Shown piece by piece: positions 63,907 through 64,000 of a DNA stretch of 64,000 bases. The DNA is from an uncultured Blautia sp. Lineage in GTDB: Bacteria; Bacillota; Clostridia; Lachnospirales; Lachnospiraceae. Every line of letters starts with the position of its first letter. Position 1 is the stretch's first letter. The translations under genes were made by a program, and so were the position numbers. Below the pieces are notes generated by a model. The model was not told where the DNA came from, made no database searches, and worked only from the letters and a program-made list of their open reading frames with translations. The stretch lies in the NCBI GenBank assembly GCA_934408705.1, contig CAKRVL010000001.1, forward strand, positions 1-64,000, in the 5' to 3' direction.

Positions 63907-64000
63907 TCCGTTTTTTTCGCATATATCTGCAAGACAGCATCTGTCACAGTATGGTTTAGTTCTTGCAGTACAGACTTCACGGCCGTGGTTTACCAGACGG
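63898..64000 (-). CDS. nth: endonuclease III, C-terminal end only
   Basis: Minus-strand frame open at the right edge. It reads LVNHGREVCTARTKPYCDRC, then CLADICEKNGLS and a stop at 63898-63900. The four Cys of the iron-sulfur loop are present, though the first spacing is seven residues rather than the six in E. coli Nth. The last 9 bp overlap the convergent permease gene. Base-excision repair of oxidised pyrimidines. Confidence 0.78.
   Translation of the reverse strand, partial: RLVNHGREVCTARTKPYCDRCCLADICEKNGLS

Overview
The window looks like chromosomal DNA of a gut-type anaerobic Bacillota, most likely a Lachnospiraceae (Blautia/Ruminococcus-like). The reasons are strong GGAGG ribosome binding sites, a streptococcal/clostridial fab operon with FabK and a FabT-type repressor, LPXTG/sortase surface machinery, and families common in that group (DUF4317, DUF2304, AAA-like/PD-(D/E)XK proteins). 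This taxonomic call is inference from gene content. I saw no rRNA, tRNA or CRISPR array.

Layout. 1-2527: the end of a sortase/pilin locus (class C sortase, Cna_B-type LPQTG protein, second sortase). 2516-6749: an AraC regulator divergent from an amidohydrolase and two Zn-type dehydrogenases, probably an inducible sugar/polyol oxidation operon. 6851-8839: a GMP synthase that lacks the glutaminase half, then an alpha/beta hydrolase. 9119-12953: a compact set of stand-alone NRPS-like parts (condensation domain, carrier protein, AMP-forming ligase) facing a TetR regulator. This is the best candidate for an undescribed biosynthetic system. 13169-22578: housekeeping and small accessory genes (anchored 5'-nucleotidase, thioredoxin, orphan type IV pseudopilin, XRE regulator, C69 dipeptidase, HPt protein, DUF4317, alarmone-hydrolase-like HD protein, secreted protein).

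22649-49239: a large surface-glycan locus. It holds many glycosyltransferases, an ABC-2 polysaccharide exporter with unusual fusions, a 1619-residue multi-domain glycan enzyme, two sets of lipid-linked-sugar GT2 + polytopic DUF2142-like (GT-C type) proteins with GtrA/DUF2304 partners, and an MBOAT/DHHW O-acetylation pair. The core (about 26.2-44.5 kb) is visibly more AT-rich than its flanks, suggesting horizontal acquisition. It is dotted with IS66 and IS21-like remnants and with two families of structured repeats: a 161-bp element in two copies (17147 and 45591), and a long U-tract hairpin in two copies (39.7 and 44.6 kb). A secreted transglutaminase-like protein with an 8-residue PT-rich repeat tract follows.

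51353-61306: a complete type II fatty-acid synthesis operon, fabH-acpP-fabK-fabD-fabG-fabF-accB-fabZ-accC-accDA-fabT. A clear sigma-A promoter overlaps a TTTGATAATCAAA palindrome that matches the FabT box, so the operon is probably auto-repressed by the last gene's product. AccD and AccA are fused in one polypeptide. 61303-64000: an Ogg-type DNA glycosylase, a substrate-binding protein and ABC permease without an ATPase, and the 3' end of endonuclease III on the minus strand.
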